64,000 nt of DNA from Adlercreutzia faecimuris (GCF_022669055.1 NZ_JAJMLW010000001.1:1240001-1304000); one strand, 5' to 3'. Shown: positions 15,916 through 24,601, counted from the first letter of the stretch. A program made the numbers and translations. Notes: a model not told the origin generated them from the sequence alone.

Positions 15916-18273
15916 ATGGATGCAGAGTGGAAGAAGGAGGTAGGCGACCTCATCCGGGTGCGCACCTGCGGCTGGTCGCCGCCGGGTGACCATCCCGTCG
16001 GATGCGGCATGTTCATCTACACCGACAAGGACGGCAAGTTCGTCAAGGTCGAGGGCGACCCGGATCATCCCATCAGCCAGGGCCGCCTGTGCCCGCGGTG
16101 CCTGGCCATGGGCGAGTTCCTCAACAGCCCCGACCGCATCAAGTACCCCATGAAGCGCGCCCGCGAGGATCGCGGCAAGGACACCTGGGAGCGCATCACG
16201 TGGGACGAGGCGCTTGACATCCTCGAGCGCGAGGTGAAGAAGATCTGGGAGAACTACGGCCCGGAGACCATCTACCTGTTCCAGGGCACCGGCCGCGAGG
16301 CCACGCTCTACGCGCCGCCCATGGCCCAGGCCTGCTTCAAGACGCCGAACTGCTCGTTCTCGATGTCCGGCGGCTCCTGCTACGGCCCGCGCACCGTCGT
16401 GGCCGACTTCCTGCTGGGCGCCGGCTACCCCGAGCTCGACTACGCGGCCTACTTCCCGGATCGCTACGATGACCCGCGCTACGAGATCCCCAAGTACATC
16501 ATCCTGTGGGGCAAGAGCCCGCTGCAGTCCAACCCGGACGGCTTCTACGGCCACGCCATCGTCGACCTCATGAAGCGCGGCTCCAAGCTCATCGTCATCG
16601 ACCCGCGCCTGACCTGGCTCGCCTCCCGCGCGGCCTTCCACATCCAGCTGCGCCCCGGCACCGACGCCGCGGTGGGCCTGGCCATGCTCAACGTCGTGCT
16701 GGGCGAGGACCTCTACGACCACGAGTTCTGCGAGAACTGGGTCTTCGGCGTGGACGACCTCAAGGAGCGCGTCGCCGACAAGACGCCCGAGTGGGCCGAG
16801 GAGATCACCTGGGTGCCCGCCGAGGTCATCCGCGGCGCCGCCCGCGCCTTCGCCACCAACGCCCCGTCGTCGATCATGTGGGGCCTGGCCATCGACACCC
16901 AGCAGAACGGCGCCCAGGCCGGCCAGTCGCTCCTGGCCCTGGCCGCCATCTGCGGCTACATGGACGTGCCCGGCGGCATCACGCTGTCGCTGCCCTCCAG
17001 CTTCATGGGCCGCTGGCGCTTCGAGACCGCCCAGTACGTGGACGCCGAGACCATGGCCAAGCGCATCGACGCCAAGGAAGATCACCCGGCCTACGCGTGC
17101 GGCCCCTTCGCGCACCCCGACGAGGTGCTGACGGTCATGGAGACCGAGGAGCCCTATGCCTTCCACATGGCGTACTTCTACGCCACCAACCCCATCTCGC
17201 CCACGGTCTACGCCGAGCCCGAGCGCTGGTACAACGCGCTCATGAAGATGGACTTCAACGCCGCCCAGGACTGCTTCATGACCCCGACCATCATGGGTCT
17301 GTGCGACCTGGTGCTGCCCGTGTCCGGCTTCGCCGAGCATGACGGCGTGGTGCTGCCCCACTTCGGCCGCAACACCCACTTCCTCGGCGCGATGAACGCC
17401 GCCATCGACCCGGGCGAGGCCAAGTCCGACATCGAGATCGACATGATCGTCGGCAAGAGGCTCAACCCCGAGGCGTGGCCCTGGGAGACGGCCGAGGAGT
17501 TCTTCAACGCCCAGATCCGCACCCAGTACGACTGGGACTTCAATGACCTGCGCGACATGGGCGTGTTCCAGCAGAACTTCGAGTACCGCAAGTACGAGAA
17601 GGGCATGCTGCGCCCCGACGGCGAGCCGGGCTTCAACACCCCGACCGGCATGATCGAGGTCTGCTCGTCGATCTACGACGACTTCGGCGAGGACGAGCTG
17701 CCCTACTTCATGGAGCCGGCCATGAGCCCGTACTCCACGCCCGACCTGGCGGCCGAGTACCCCTACGTGCTCACCACCGGCGGCCGTGACTTCGTGTCGT
17801 TCCACAGCGAGCATCGCCAGATCCCCTCGCTGCGCCACGTCACCCCCGACCCGCTCGTGACCATCAACCCCAAGACGGCCCGCGCGCTGGGCATCAACGC
17901 CGGCGACTACGTCTGCATCGAGAACCCGCTGGGCAAGTGCGTCGAGCGCGCCCGCATCTCCAACGAGGTGCCCGAGCGCGTCGTCCACGCCACCCACGGC
18001 TGGTGGTACCCCGAGGAGGAGGGCGAGGCCCCGAACCTGTTCGGCACCTGGAAGTCCAACGTCAACAAGCTCATCCCCATGTACAAGGTGGGCAAGCTCG
18101 GCTACGGCGCCCCGTACAAGAACGTGCTGTGCAAGATCTACAAGGTGGACGGCTACGACGCGGGCGACTCCAACCCCGCCGAGTACCAGCCGCCGGCCAG
18201 CCGCGGCCCCGAGTCGATGACGAAGGGCGCGCCCTCGCCGATGAGCTACGAAGCCAAGCACGCGGGCGAGTAG
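15916..18273 (+). CDS. Molybdopterin-dependent oxidoreductase, catechol dehydroxylase/pyrogallol transhydroxylase-like, copy 2
   Basis: 785 aa, colinear with copy 1 along its whole length and differing mainly in scattered residues. The N-terminal block reads TCGWSPPGDHPVGC, so the Cys27 of copy 1 is Asp25 here; Cys18, 30, 59 and 62 remain. Other shared blocks are GSCYGPRTVVADFLLGAG and SSFMGRW. There is no Tat signal. ATG 15916 follows AAGGAGAAAGCGA. Its ferredoxin starts nine bases past the stop. A recent duplication with retention of both copies suggests different phenolic substrates or expression conditions. Confidence 0.86.
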   Translation: MDAEWKKEVGDLIRVRTCGWSPPGDHPVGCGMFIYTDKDGKFVKVEGDPDHPISQGRLCPRCLAMGEFLNSPDRIKYPMKRAREDRGKDTWERITWDEALDILEREVKKIWENYGPETIYLFQGTGREATLYAPPMAQACFKTPNCSFSMSGGSCYGPRTVVADFLLGAGYPELDYAAYFPDRYDDPRYEIPKYIILWGKSPLQSNPDGFYGHAIVDLMKRGSKLIVIDPRLTWLASRAAFHIQLRPGTDAAVGLAMLNVVLGEDLYDHEFCENWVFGVDDLKERVADKTPEWAEEITWVPAEVIRGAARAFATNAPSSIMWGLAIDTQQNGAQAGQSLLALAAICGYMDVPGGITLSLPSSFMGRWRFETAQYVDAETMAKRIDAKEDHPAYACGPFAHPDEVLTVMETEEPYAFHMAYFYATNPISPTVYAEPERWYNALMKMDFNAAQDCFMTPTIMGLCDLVLPVSGFAEHDGVVLPHFGRNTHFLGAMNAAIDPGEAKSDIEIDMIVGKRLNPEAWPWETAEEFFNAQIRTQYDWDFNDLRDMGVFQQNFEYRKYEKGMLRPDGEPGFNTPTGMIEVCSSIYDDFGEDELPYFMEPAMSPYSTPDLAAEYPYVLTTGGRDFVSFHSEHRQIPSLRHVTPDPLVTINPKTARALGINAGDYVCIENPLGKCVERARISNEVPERVVHATHGWWYPEEEGEAPNLFGTWKSNVNKLIPMYKVGKLGYGAPYKNVLCKIYKVDGYDAGDSNPAEYQPPASRGPESMTKGAPSPMSYEAKHAGE

Positions 18274-18282
18274 GTGATGGCC

Positions 18283-18618
18283 ATGAAGAAGCACGCGCTG
18301 CTCATCGACTACAAGTACTGCACCGGCTGCCACTCCTGCGAGCTGGCCTGCCGCCAGGAGAAGCACATCGAGTCCCAGGACGAGTGGGGCATCAAGCTCG
18401 CCGAGTTCGGCCCCGAGAAGCTCGCCGGCGAGTGGTACTGGAACTACGTGGCCGTCCCGTCCAGCCTCTGCGACCTGTGCGAGTCGCGCCTGGAGGAGGG
18501 CAAGAAGCCGGCCTGCGTCCACCACTGCCTGGCCAAGTGCATGGAGGCCGTGCCGCTCGAGGAGGTGCCGGTGCGCCTGGCTGAGCTCGGCGACGGCGTG
18601 GCCGTGTTCGTTCCCTAA
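18283..18618 (+). CDS. 4Fe-4S ferredoxin-like small subunit of MoCo enzyme, copy 2
   Basis: 111 aa, with the same two cluster motifs as copy 1 (CTGCHSCELACRQEK; CDLCESRLEEGKKPACVHHC). Only a handful of residues differ (KKHALL for EKHALL, EKHIES for EKQIAS, LEEV for LTEV). ATG 18283 was preferred over GTG 18274 and ATG 18277, because TAGGTGA lies five bases upstream and the protein then begins like copy 1. Confidence 0.85.
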   Translation: MKKHALLIDYKYCTGCHSCELACRQEKHIESQDEWGIKLAEFGPEKLAGEWYWNYVAVPSSLCDLCESRLEEGKKPACVHHCLAKCMEAVPLEEVPVRLAELGDGVAVFVP

Positions 18619-18662
18619 GGCCCCGTGCCTGAAGCATGAAAGACCGTTGTAAGGAGGAGACC

Positions 18663-18845
18663 ATGGCTTACAGCCCCGACCAGAAGGACGTGGAGGGCAT
18701 CAAGGAGATCGCCGACCAGGCGCCGAAGGTATGCCCCAACTGCGGCAAGCCCCTGCGCAAGATCGTGACGAGCCGCGAGTTCGGCAGCTTCACGACCAAG
18801 TGCCCGTGGTGCAAGACCAAGTTCGAGTACGAGGTCAAGGAGTAG
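18663..18845 (+). CDS. Zinc-ribbon mini-protein closing the MoCo locus
   Basis: 60 aa: MAYSPDQKDVEGIKEIADQA, then CPNCGKPLRKIVTSREFGSF and TKCPWCKTKFEYEVKE. Two CxxC knuckles form a zinc ribbon resembling the one at 11193. A very strong TAAGGAGGAGACC ribosome site fixes ATG 18663. It is the last gene before a strong terminator, so it is part of the MoCo operon. Confidence 0.78.
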   Translation: MAYSPDQKDVEGIKEIADQAPKVCPNCGKPLRKIVTSREFGSFTTKCPWCKTKFEYEVKE

Positions 18846-18870
18846 CCCGCGACGCGGGATGCCCGGACGG

Positions 18871-18901
18871 GGGGCGGCGCTTCGGCGCCGCCCCTTCTTT
18901 T
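18871..18901 (+). terminator. Intrinsic terminator ending the MoCo locus
   Basis: GGGGCGGCGC and GCGCCGCCCC 10-bp stem with a TTCG tetraloop, then TTCTTTT. Confidence 0.93.
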
Positions 18902-18941
18902 GCCCCCGAGGGGGCGGGGAAGAGGAGAGGAGGGGAGACCC

Positions 18942-20207
18942 GTGGGGGAAGAGACCGAGCGGCTGTGGAGCCGGCCCTACGTCGTGCTCCTGCTGGCCAT
19001 CTTCGGCGTGAGCCTGGTGACCAGCATGTTCAACCTGGGGATGACCTACTACGCCGACCTCATCAACGGCGGCATCGCGTTGGCCGGGGTGTCGGCGGGC
19101 GTGTTCTCGCTGGCGTCGATGGCGTCCAAGCCCCTGGCGGCCGCGGTGTCCAACCGCTTCGACGACGGCCGCGTGATGGTGGTCTGCGCCCTGCTCATCG
19201 CGGCGGCCGCGTCCCTGCACCACCTCGCCGAGACCATCCCGGCCCTCGCCGTGGCGCGGGCCGTCCACGGGGTGCTCTTCGGCGTCTTCTCCACGGCCGC
19301 GGGCGCCGGCATCAACCAGGTGCTGCCCCGCTCGCGGCTCGCCGAGGGCCTCGGGTTCTTCGCCGTGGTGTCGATGCTCGTGCCCGCCGTGGGCCCGACG
19401 CTGTTCCTGCTCATCGTCACCGAGGGCGACCTGGCCTCGTTCAACGGCCTGTTCGTCCTCGCGGCGGCGCTCTGCGCGGGCGCGGCGGCGGTGACCTTTT
19501 TGGGCGTGCCCTGCTTCGGGCCCCGCAACGTGCTCGCGCGGCACGGCCGCGGCGGTCGGGCGGGGGAGGGGGCCGCGGGCCCGGACGGCGCCGAGGCCCC
19601 GGCCGCGGCGGGTGCGCCGGGCGGCGAGGCGCGGGCGCTGCCCCGCACCTTCCTCGGCCTGGAGCCGCGCACGCTTCTGCCGGCGGGGCTTCTGTGCCTG
19701 TTCTGCGTGGCCTTCTCGTCGGTGAACTTCTACCTGCCCCTGCTCGCCTTCGAGCGCGACCTCGGGGACGTGGGGCCGGTCTACGCCGTGTTCGCCGCCA
19801 TGACCCTCGGCTGCCGGTTCCTCGTGGGCCGGCGCGCCGACGAGCACGGGCCCGACCGCTACCTCACGGCGGGCATGGCGTGCCTGGCCCTGTCCTACGC
19901 GGCCATCCCGCTGTGCCCGACCGCGGCGGCCCTCTACGTGGTGGCGGTGCCGCTCGGGCTGGGCATGGGCACGGTGGCGCCGTTCCTCAACGCCTACATC
20001 GTGCGCCGCTGCTCGCCCGAGCGGCCGGGCAGCGCGTCGGCGGCCTACTACCTGGCCTACGACGTGGGCTACAGCACAGGCTCGTTCGCCTGCGGCGCGA
20101 TCATCGCGGCGGCGGGGTGGGACGTGCTCTTCGCGGGGTGCGCGGCCCTGTGCCTGGTCGGGCTCGTCCTCTTCCGCCTGACGCTCGCCCGCCCCGGGCG
20201 CGGGTAG
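18942..20207 (+). CDS. MFS transporter, unknown substrate
   Basis: 421 aa with twelve predicted membrane segments. The central loop (about residues 195-235) is long and Gly/Ala-rich (RHGRGGRAGEGAAGPDG). FLVGRRADEHGPDRYL in the second half is a degenerate motif A. The GTG at 18942 follows GAGGAGAGGAGGGGAGACC, which decides the start. A terminator lies upstream, so it is probably transcribed separately from the MoCo locus, although the 40-base gap leaves little room for a promoter. No substrate can be inferred. Confidence 0.82.
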   Translation: MGEETERLWSRPYVVLLLAIFGVSLVTSMFNLGMTYYADLINGGIALAGVSAGVFSLASMASKPLAAAVSNRFDDGRVMVVCALLIAAAASLHHLAETIPALAVARAVHGVLFGVFSTAAGAGINQVLPRSRLAEGLGFFAVVSMLVPAVGPTLFLLIVTEGDLASFNGLFVLAAALCAGAAAVTFLGVPCFGPRNVLARHGRGGRAGEGAAGPDGAEAPAAAGAPGGEARALPRTFLGLEPRTLLPAGLLCLFCVAFSSVNFYLPLLAFERDLGDVGPVYAVFAAMTLGCRFLVGRRADEHGPDRYLTAGMACLALSYAAIPLCPTAAALYVVAVPLGLGMGTVAPFLNAYIVRRCSPERPGSASAAYYLAYDVGYSTGSFACGAIIAAAGWDVLFAGCAALCLVGLVLFRLTLARPGRG

Positions 20208-20520
20208 GGGGCCAGGCGGCCTCGCCCCGCGCGCCGGGCGCGGCCGGGGCGCGGGGCGGGTCGGCGGGGCGCCGTCGATGACCGCGCCGCCAAATTCCGC
20301 GCCGTTTTTTGTGAGCGCGGCCAATGAAGCCCGATCAGGCCGTTTTCTATAATGGCCGGTAAGAGCCCGACTGGCCAGCGCTCGAGCAGTTTCGCAGAGG
20401 GGAGAGGGGACCTCTTCGCATAGGGAGGGGGCTTTCCCCGACAGAGAACGGGTATGCAAGCGGCGCCCCGCGCGGCGCCGGCTGCATGCCCTTTGGAAAG
20501 GACAAGGGGGTTCGGACTCT
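20208..20520 (+). promoter_or_regulatory. 313-base gap with TATAAT promoter and long leader hairpin
   Basis: A perfect TATAAT at 20348-20353 gives a leader of about 160 bases. At 20453-20488 the leader forms a stem, TATGCA/TGCATG plus CGGCGCC/GGCGCCG, around a six-base loop, ending 32 bases before the start codon. TTTCGCAGAG at 20390-20399 also occurs just after the TATAAT at 4127. No gene is seen here. The GC-rich first 90 bases probably hold the terminator of the preceding gene, but no clean stem is visible. Confidence 0.45.
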
Positions 20521-21774
20521 ATGTTCACGCTAAAGAACAGCAAGGCCCAGGCATGGATCATCCTCGGCCTGGTCTGGCTGGGCGCCTTCATCGCATCCTA
20601 CGCCCAGAACCAGCTGGCCGGCATGGCCATCCAGTTCCAGGAGCACTACGGCTTCACCGGCGAGCAGTACGCGGCCATCTACTCGGCATCGCAGCTGCTC
20701 GGCGTCTTCCTGGCGTTCGTCACCGGCATCATCTCCGACAAGATCGGCACGCGCAAGATCGTGCTCATCGCCGGCATCGTCGTGTCCGCCTCGCTCATCG
20801 TGCGCATCTTCGCCACGTCGTTTGAGCTCCAGTACTTCGCCAACATGATGTCGGGCTTCACCGGCCTGTTCATCGCCGTCAACCGCTCCAAGATTCTCGG
20901 CGGCTGGTTCGCTCCCTCGATGCTGGCGCTTGCGGTGGGCATCTCCTCCACCACCACGCCGGTGGCCAACACGGTGGGCATCGGGCTGACCTCGCTCATG
21001 CCCTCGGTCGAGTTCGCCTTCACCGTGACGGCCGTCATCGCCGTGGCCTTCACCGTCATCTGGTTCCTCTTCGGCAAGGACGCTTCCGACGAGATCGCCG
21101 CGTCCGAGGCCGGCGTCGAGAAGCCGAGCATGCTCAAGAGCCTTGCCGAGGTGGCCAAGAGCCCCTGGGCGTGGGTGCTGTCGCTGGCCGCCCTGTTCTG
21201 CATGGCCGGCCAGGTGCCGCTGATGGCCTTCACCACCGCCGCGCTCCAGACCCTGCGCGAGATGGATCCCGTCGCCGCCGGCGGCATGGCCACCGCCATC
21301 ACCATCGGCATGGGCGTCGGCTCCGTCGTGTCGCCCATCATCGTGCGCGCGCTCAAGTCCTTCCGCATCGTCATCGCCATCTACGGCGTGCTCACGGCGC
21401 TCGTGATCTACTTCGGCTGGCAGATGCCGCTCGGCCCGATTATGTACGGCGTGTTCTTCGTCGGGGGCTTCACGCTCGGCTACCTGCTCGCCATCATCTT
21501 CACGCTGCCGGTCATGCTGTTCGGTCGCGAGAAGGCCGCCACGGCCCAGGGCCTGGTGCAGACGTTCCTGCTGATCGGCGCGTCGGTGTTCCTGACCAAC
21601 GTCACCATCCCGCTGGCGGGCGGCGCCAACCCGGGCACCTTCCCGACCATCTTCATGATCGCCGCCATCTACATCGTCATCGGCTCCGTCCTCATGTTCA
21701 TCATTCCCGATCAGGGCAAGAAGATGACCAAGAAGGTCGAGGAGAAGAAGGAGGCCGCCGAGCCCCAGCTGTAG
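20521..21774 (+). CDS. MFS transporter, unknown substrate
   Basis: 417 aa. The first helix is WIILGLVWLGAFIASYAQ; motif A follows as FVTGIISDKIGTRKIVL, and the C-terminus is a charged tail KKMTKKVEEKKEAAEPQL. The fold resembles nitrate/nitrite or oxalate-formate type MFS carriers, but no diagnostic signature is visible. ATG 20521 follows GGAAAGGACAAGGGGG. It is monocistronic, with its own promoter and a terminator on both sides. Confidence 0.82.
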   Translation: MFTLKNSKAQAWIILGLVWLGAFIASYAQNQLAGMAIQFQEHYGFTGEQYAAIYSASQLLGVFLAFVTGIISDKIGTRKIVLIAGIVVSASLIVRIFATSFELQYFANMMSGFTGLFIAVNRSKILGGWFAPSMLALAVGISSTTTPVANTVGIGLTSLMPSVEFAFTVTAVIAVAFTVIWFLFGKDASDEIAASEAGVEKPSMLKSLAEVAKSPWAWVLSLAALFCMAGQVPLMAFTTAALQTLREMDPVAAGGMATAITIGMGVGSVVSPIIVRALKSFRIVIAIYGVLTALVIYFGWQMPLGPIMYGVFFVGGFTLGYLLAIIFTLPVMLFGREKAATAQGLVQTFLLIGASVFLTNVTIPLAGGANPGTFPTIFMIAAIYIVIGSVLMFIIPDQGKKMTKKVEEKKEAAEPQL

Positions 21775-21800
21775 GCCCGCGCCCTCGTCATCGCCTCAAG

Positions 21801-21829
21801 GAAGCGCCCCGCACCCGCGGGGCGCTTCT
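21801..21829. terminator. Bidirectional terminator between convergent genes
   Basis: GAAGCGCCCCGC and GCGGGGCGCTTC arms with a short loop lie between the MFS gene and the convergent MGMT-family gene. Only short T runs follow on either side (TTCTC, TTCCTTG). Confidence 0.7.
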
Positions 21830-21831
21830 CG

Positions 21832-22227
21832 CTATTCCCCCAGCTCGCGTGCCCAGTCGAAGTCGGGCGGGGGCGCGGTCGGCAGGCCAGGCGCGTCCTC
21901 GGGGGCGGCGGGGTCCCAGGCGCAGGCGGCCAGGTCGATGCGGCCGTCCTCGAGGAAGGGGACGCCCTCGGCCTCGAGCATCTCGCGTTGGACCTCGGGG
22001 CCGCCGAAGGCGAAGCCGCGGCAGAGCGAGCCGTCCTTGAACACCACCCGGTGGCAGGGCGTGGCGGCCGCGTCGGCGCCGGGAGCCGGATTCGCGCGCA
22101 GGGCGTAGCCCACGTAGCGCGCCGTCCGCGGCCGCCCGATGAGCCGCGCGACCTGGCCGTAGGTGGCCACCTTCCCGCGCGGGATGCGGCGGACCTGCTC
22201 GAACACCTGCTCGGCGTACTCTCCCAT
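21832..22227 (-). CDS. MGMT-family DNA-alkyl repair protein
   Basis: 131 aa, a single methyltransferase domain without the N-terminal ribonuclease-like domain. RIPRGKVATYGQVARLIGRP is the DNA-binding helix-turn-helix region. TPCHRVV places the acceptor cysteine at residue 58, so it is not an alkyltransferase-like protein, in which the cysteine is replaced by tryptophan. A C-terminal extension of about 45 residues is Pro/Asp-rich. The asparagine hinge and the usual arginine finger appear only in part (RTARYVGYAL). ATG 22227 follows GGGACGTC. It is divergent from the cobalamin adenosyltransferase gene. Confidence 0.85.
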   Translation of the reverse strand: MGEYAEQVFEQVRRIPRGKVATYGQVARLIGRPRTARYVGYALRANPAPGADAAATPCHRVVFKDGSLCRGFAFGGPEVQREMLEAEGVPFLEDGRIDLAACAWDPAAPEDAPGLPTAPPPDFDWARELGE

Positions 22228-22251
22228 TCGATGACGTCCCTTCGTCGGCTG

Positions 22252-22270
22252 ACGGGGTGATTATCCCCGT
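22252..22270. promoter_or_regulatory. Operator-like palindrome between divergent genes
   Basis: ACGGGG-TGATTAT-CCCCGT sits midway between the start codons of the MGMT-family and cobalamin adenosyltransferase genes, in the position expected for a shared operator. Confidence 0.35.
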
Positions 22271-22315
22271 GTGCTAAGGTGGCGTCAAACGGATCGGCGG
22301 CGAAGGGAGCGCGCG

Positions 22316-22837
22316 ATGCAGACGACGGTGACCAGGACGGGCGACGGCGGCGAGACCTCGCTTCTCGACGGGACGCGCGTGCCCAAGGCGAGCGCGCCCA
22401 TCGAGGCGCTCGGGGCGGTGGACGAGGCCCAGGCGGCCCTCGGGATGGCGCGCGCCCTGGCGCGCAACGCGGCGGTGCGCGAGGAGCTGCGTGGCGCCGA
22501 GGTCCTGCTCGCCGAGCTGATGGGCGACATCGCCGCGCCGGGCCGCGACCCGCGCCTCGGCGCCGACGCCGCGGCCGCCCTCGAGCAGGCCGTCGCGCGG
22601 CTCGCCGCGCCGCTGCCCGACCGCTTCGGGTTCGTGGTGCCGGGCGACGACGTCGCCTCGGCCCAGCTCCACGTGGCGCGCACCGTCGTGCGCCGCGCCG
22701 AGTGGGCGCTGTGGCGCCTGCGGGCGGCGGGGGAGGAGGGCGCAGTACCCCTCGCCTCCGACGAGGCGATGGCCTGCCTCAACCGCATCTCGGACCTCTG
22801 CCACGTCTGCGCCCTCATCGAGGCCCGCGAGGCCTAG
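22316..22837 (+). CDS. Cob(I)alamin adenosyltransferase, PduO type
   Basis: Transfers adenosyl from ATP to cob(I)alamin, forming coenzyme B12. 173 aa, normal for the PduO domain. The N-terminal ATP-binding block is TRTGDGGETSLLDGTRVPK, and the helical core includes RTVVRRAEWALWRL with the family arginines. LNRISDLCHVCALIEAR closes the fold. ATG 22316 follows GAAGGGAG. No B12 riboswitch or cob genes are near. Confidence 0.9.
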   Translation: MQTTVTRTGDGGETSLLDGTRVPKASAPIEALGAVDEAQAALGMARALARNAAVREELRGAEVLLAELMGDIAAPGRDPRLGADAAAALEQAVARLAAPLPDRFGFVVPGDDVASAQLHVARTVVRRAEWALWRLRAAGEEGAVPLASDEAMACLNRISDLCHVCALIEAREA

Positions 22838-22847
22838 GGGCCCGGCC

Positions 22848-22880
22848 GCCGGCATCGATCCGGCATCGACGCGGCATCGC
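22848..22880 (+). repeat. Three 11-bp tandem repeats
   Basis: GCCGGCATCGA, TCCGGCATCGA and CGCGGCATCGC follow one another between the cobalamin adenosyltransferase and sua5 genes. No function is apparent. Confidence 0.7.
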
Positions 22881-23036
22881 CGCTCGGCGTCCTCGCGCGA
22901 ACCGGGCGCGGACTTGGAGGATACTCCCGGTTCGGGGTTACGAAAGCCGCCGCGGTGGGGTATCGTGTCCTACAACGTCCGCCGCCTACCCGTGCGGCCC
23001 CCTCGTCGGGGAGGGGTGCCGCGGAAAGCGACCAGC

Positions 23037-23636
23037 ATGACACACACCATCACCTTCGCCGAGGCGCGCGACGCCCTGGCCGAGGGGCGTCCCGTCATCC
23101 TGCCCACCGACACCGTCTACGGGCTCGGCGTGGCCGTGGGCCCGGCCGAGGGCCCCGGCGAGCTCTTCCGCCTGAAGGGGCGCGACGAGGGCAAGCCCGT
23201 GGCGTGGCTCGTGGCCGACCCTGCCGACCTCGGCCGCTACGGCGCCGGCGTCCCCGCCTACGCCCGCGAGCTGGCGGCGCGCCTGTGGCCCGGCGCCCTC
23301 ACTCTTATAGTGGGGGCCTCCGAGGAGGTGCCGCCGGCCTTCCGCTCGGCCGCGGGCACCATCGGCCTGCGCATGCCCGCCTGCGAGGAGACCCTGGCGC
23401 TCATCCGCGCCGCTGGCGCTCCCCTGGCCGTCACCTCCGCCAACCCCGCCGGCGCCCCGGCGCCCCGCCGCGCCGCCGACGTGGACGCGGCCCTGGCCGC
23501 CGCGGCCGGCGGCGTGCTGGCCGGCGACGACCCGCTCGGCGGCACGGCCTCCACCGTGGTCGACTGCACGGGCGACGCCCCCCGCGTCCTGCGCGAGGGC
23601 CCCCTGGCCGCCGCCGTCGCCGGGGCGCGGCCATGA
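23037..23636 (+). CDS. L-threonylcarbamoyladenylate synthase (Sua5/YciO/YrdC family)
   Basis: Makes threonylcarbamoyl-AMP for the t6A37 modification of ANN-decoding tRNAs. 199 aa, the short YrdC-type form. LPTDTVYGLGV and LKGRDEGKPVAWLV hold the ATP/threonine-site residues, and VTSANPAGAPAP is the conserved SANxSG-like block. ATG 23037 follows GCGGAAAGCGACC. The last four bases overlap the next start (ATGA). Confidence 0.88.
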   Translation: MTHTITFAEARDALAEGRPVILPTDTVYGLGVAVGPAEGPGELFRLKGRDEGKPVAWLVADPADLGRYGAGVPAYARELAARLWPGALTLIVGASEEVPPAFRSAAGTIGLRMPACEETLALIRAAGAPLAVTSANPAGAPAPRRAADVDAALAAAAGGVLAGDDPLGGTASTVVDCTGDAPRVLREGPLAAAVAGARP

Positions 23637-24601
23637 CGGGCGCCGGCCGCCCGGAGGCGGCCCCCACGCCGCTCGGCTTCCGCTCCTCGGACGGCGCGAC
23701 CGCCGCGCGCGGGCTCCTCTGGCAGCCCGCCGACGCCGCGTCCGCCGCGCGTCCGCGCGGCATCGTCCAGGTCGTCCACGGCATGAGTGAGCACATCGGC
23801 CGCTACGACGAGCTCGCCCGCTTCCTGGCCTCCCACGGCTTCGTCGTGTGCGGCCACGACCACCTGGGCCACGGCAAGACCGCCCCCGACCCGGCGCTGC
23901 GCGGCGTGATGCCGGCCCGCGGCGGGGCCGACGCGATCGTGGCTGACGTGGGGGCGCTGCGCTCCATCGTGTCGGCCCGCTACGCCCGTGACGTGCCCTA
24001 CTTCCTGCTCGGCCACTCCATGGGCTCGCTCGTCACCCGCGTCTACCTGGCCGGGCACGGCGAGGGCCTGGCCGGCGCCGTCATCTGCGGCACCGCGGGC
24101 CAGCCGCTGGCCGTCTGCAAGGCGGGCAACCTCCTCGCCCGAACGCTCGCGGCCGTGCGCGGCGACGACGCCCGCATCCCGCTTCTGCACGCCCTGGCCG
24201 ACGGCGCCTTCTCGCGGTCGGTGCGCGGGGCGCGCACGCCCTTCGACTGGCTCTCCCGCGACGAGGAGGCCGTCGACGCGTTCATCGCCGACGAGGCCTG
24301 CGGCTTCATGTTCTCGGCCGGGGGCTACGCGACCCTGACCGAGCTCGCCTTCCGCGCCGGGCGCCCCGCGGCCTTCGCGGCGGTGCCCAAGGGGCTGCCC
24401 GTCCTGTTCATCGCCGGCGACGCCGACCCGGTGGGGGACAGGGGACGGGGCGTGGAGAACGCGGCCACCCGCATGAGGGCCGCCGGCGTGGCCGACGTGA
24501 CGCTTCGGCTCTACGAGGGCATGCGCCACGAGATATTCAACGAGATCGGCCGCGAGCAGGTGCTCGCCGACCTCCTCGCCTGGCTCGACGCCCACGCCTA
24601 G
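23633..24601 (+). CDS. Alpha/beta hydrolase, monoacylglycerol lipase/S33 type
   Basis: 322 aa cytoplasmic serine hydrolase. VVHGMSEHIGRYDELARFLASHGF is the oxyanion-side block of lysophospholipase/monoglyceride lipases. GHSMGSLVTR is the nucleophile elbow. FIAGDADPVGD supplies the acidic residue and MRHEIFNE the histidine. It overlaps sua5 by four bases and is probably co-translated with it. Substrate could be lysophospholipid or monoacylglycerol. Confidence 0.85.
   Translation: MTGAGRPEAAPTPLGFRSSDGATAARGLLWQPADAASAARPRGIVQVVHGMSEHIGRYDELARFLASHGFVVCGHDHLGHGKTAPDPALRGVMPARGGADAIVADVGALRSIVSARYARDVPYFLLGHSMGSLVTRVYLAGHGEGLAGAVICGTAGQPLAVCKAGNLLARTLAAVRGDDARIPLLHALADGAFSRSVRGARTPFDWLSRDEEAVDAFIADEACGFMFSAGGYATLTELAFRAGRPAAFAAVPKGLPVLFIAGDADPVGDRGRGVENAATRMRAAGVADVTLRLYEGMRHEIFNEIGREQVLADLLAWLDAHA

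Noticed and set aside
22848-22880. Phase-variable tandem repeat
   Set aside because: Three imperfect 11-bp units lie outside coding sequence and away from promoter elements, so slippage would have no evident effect.
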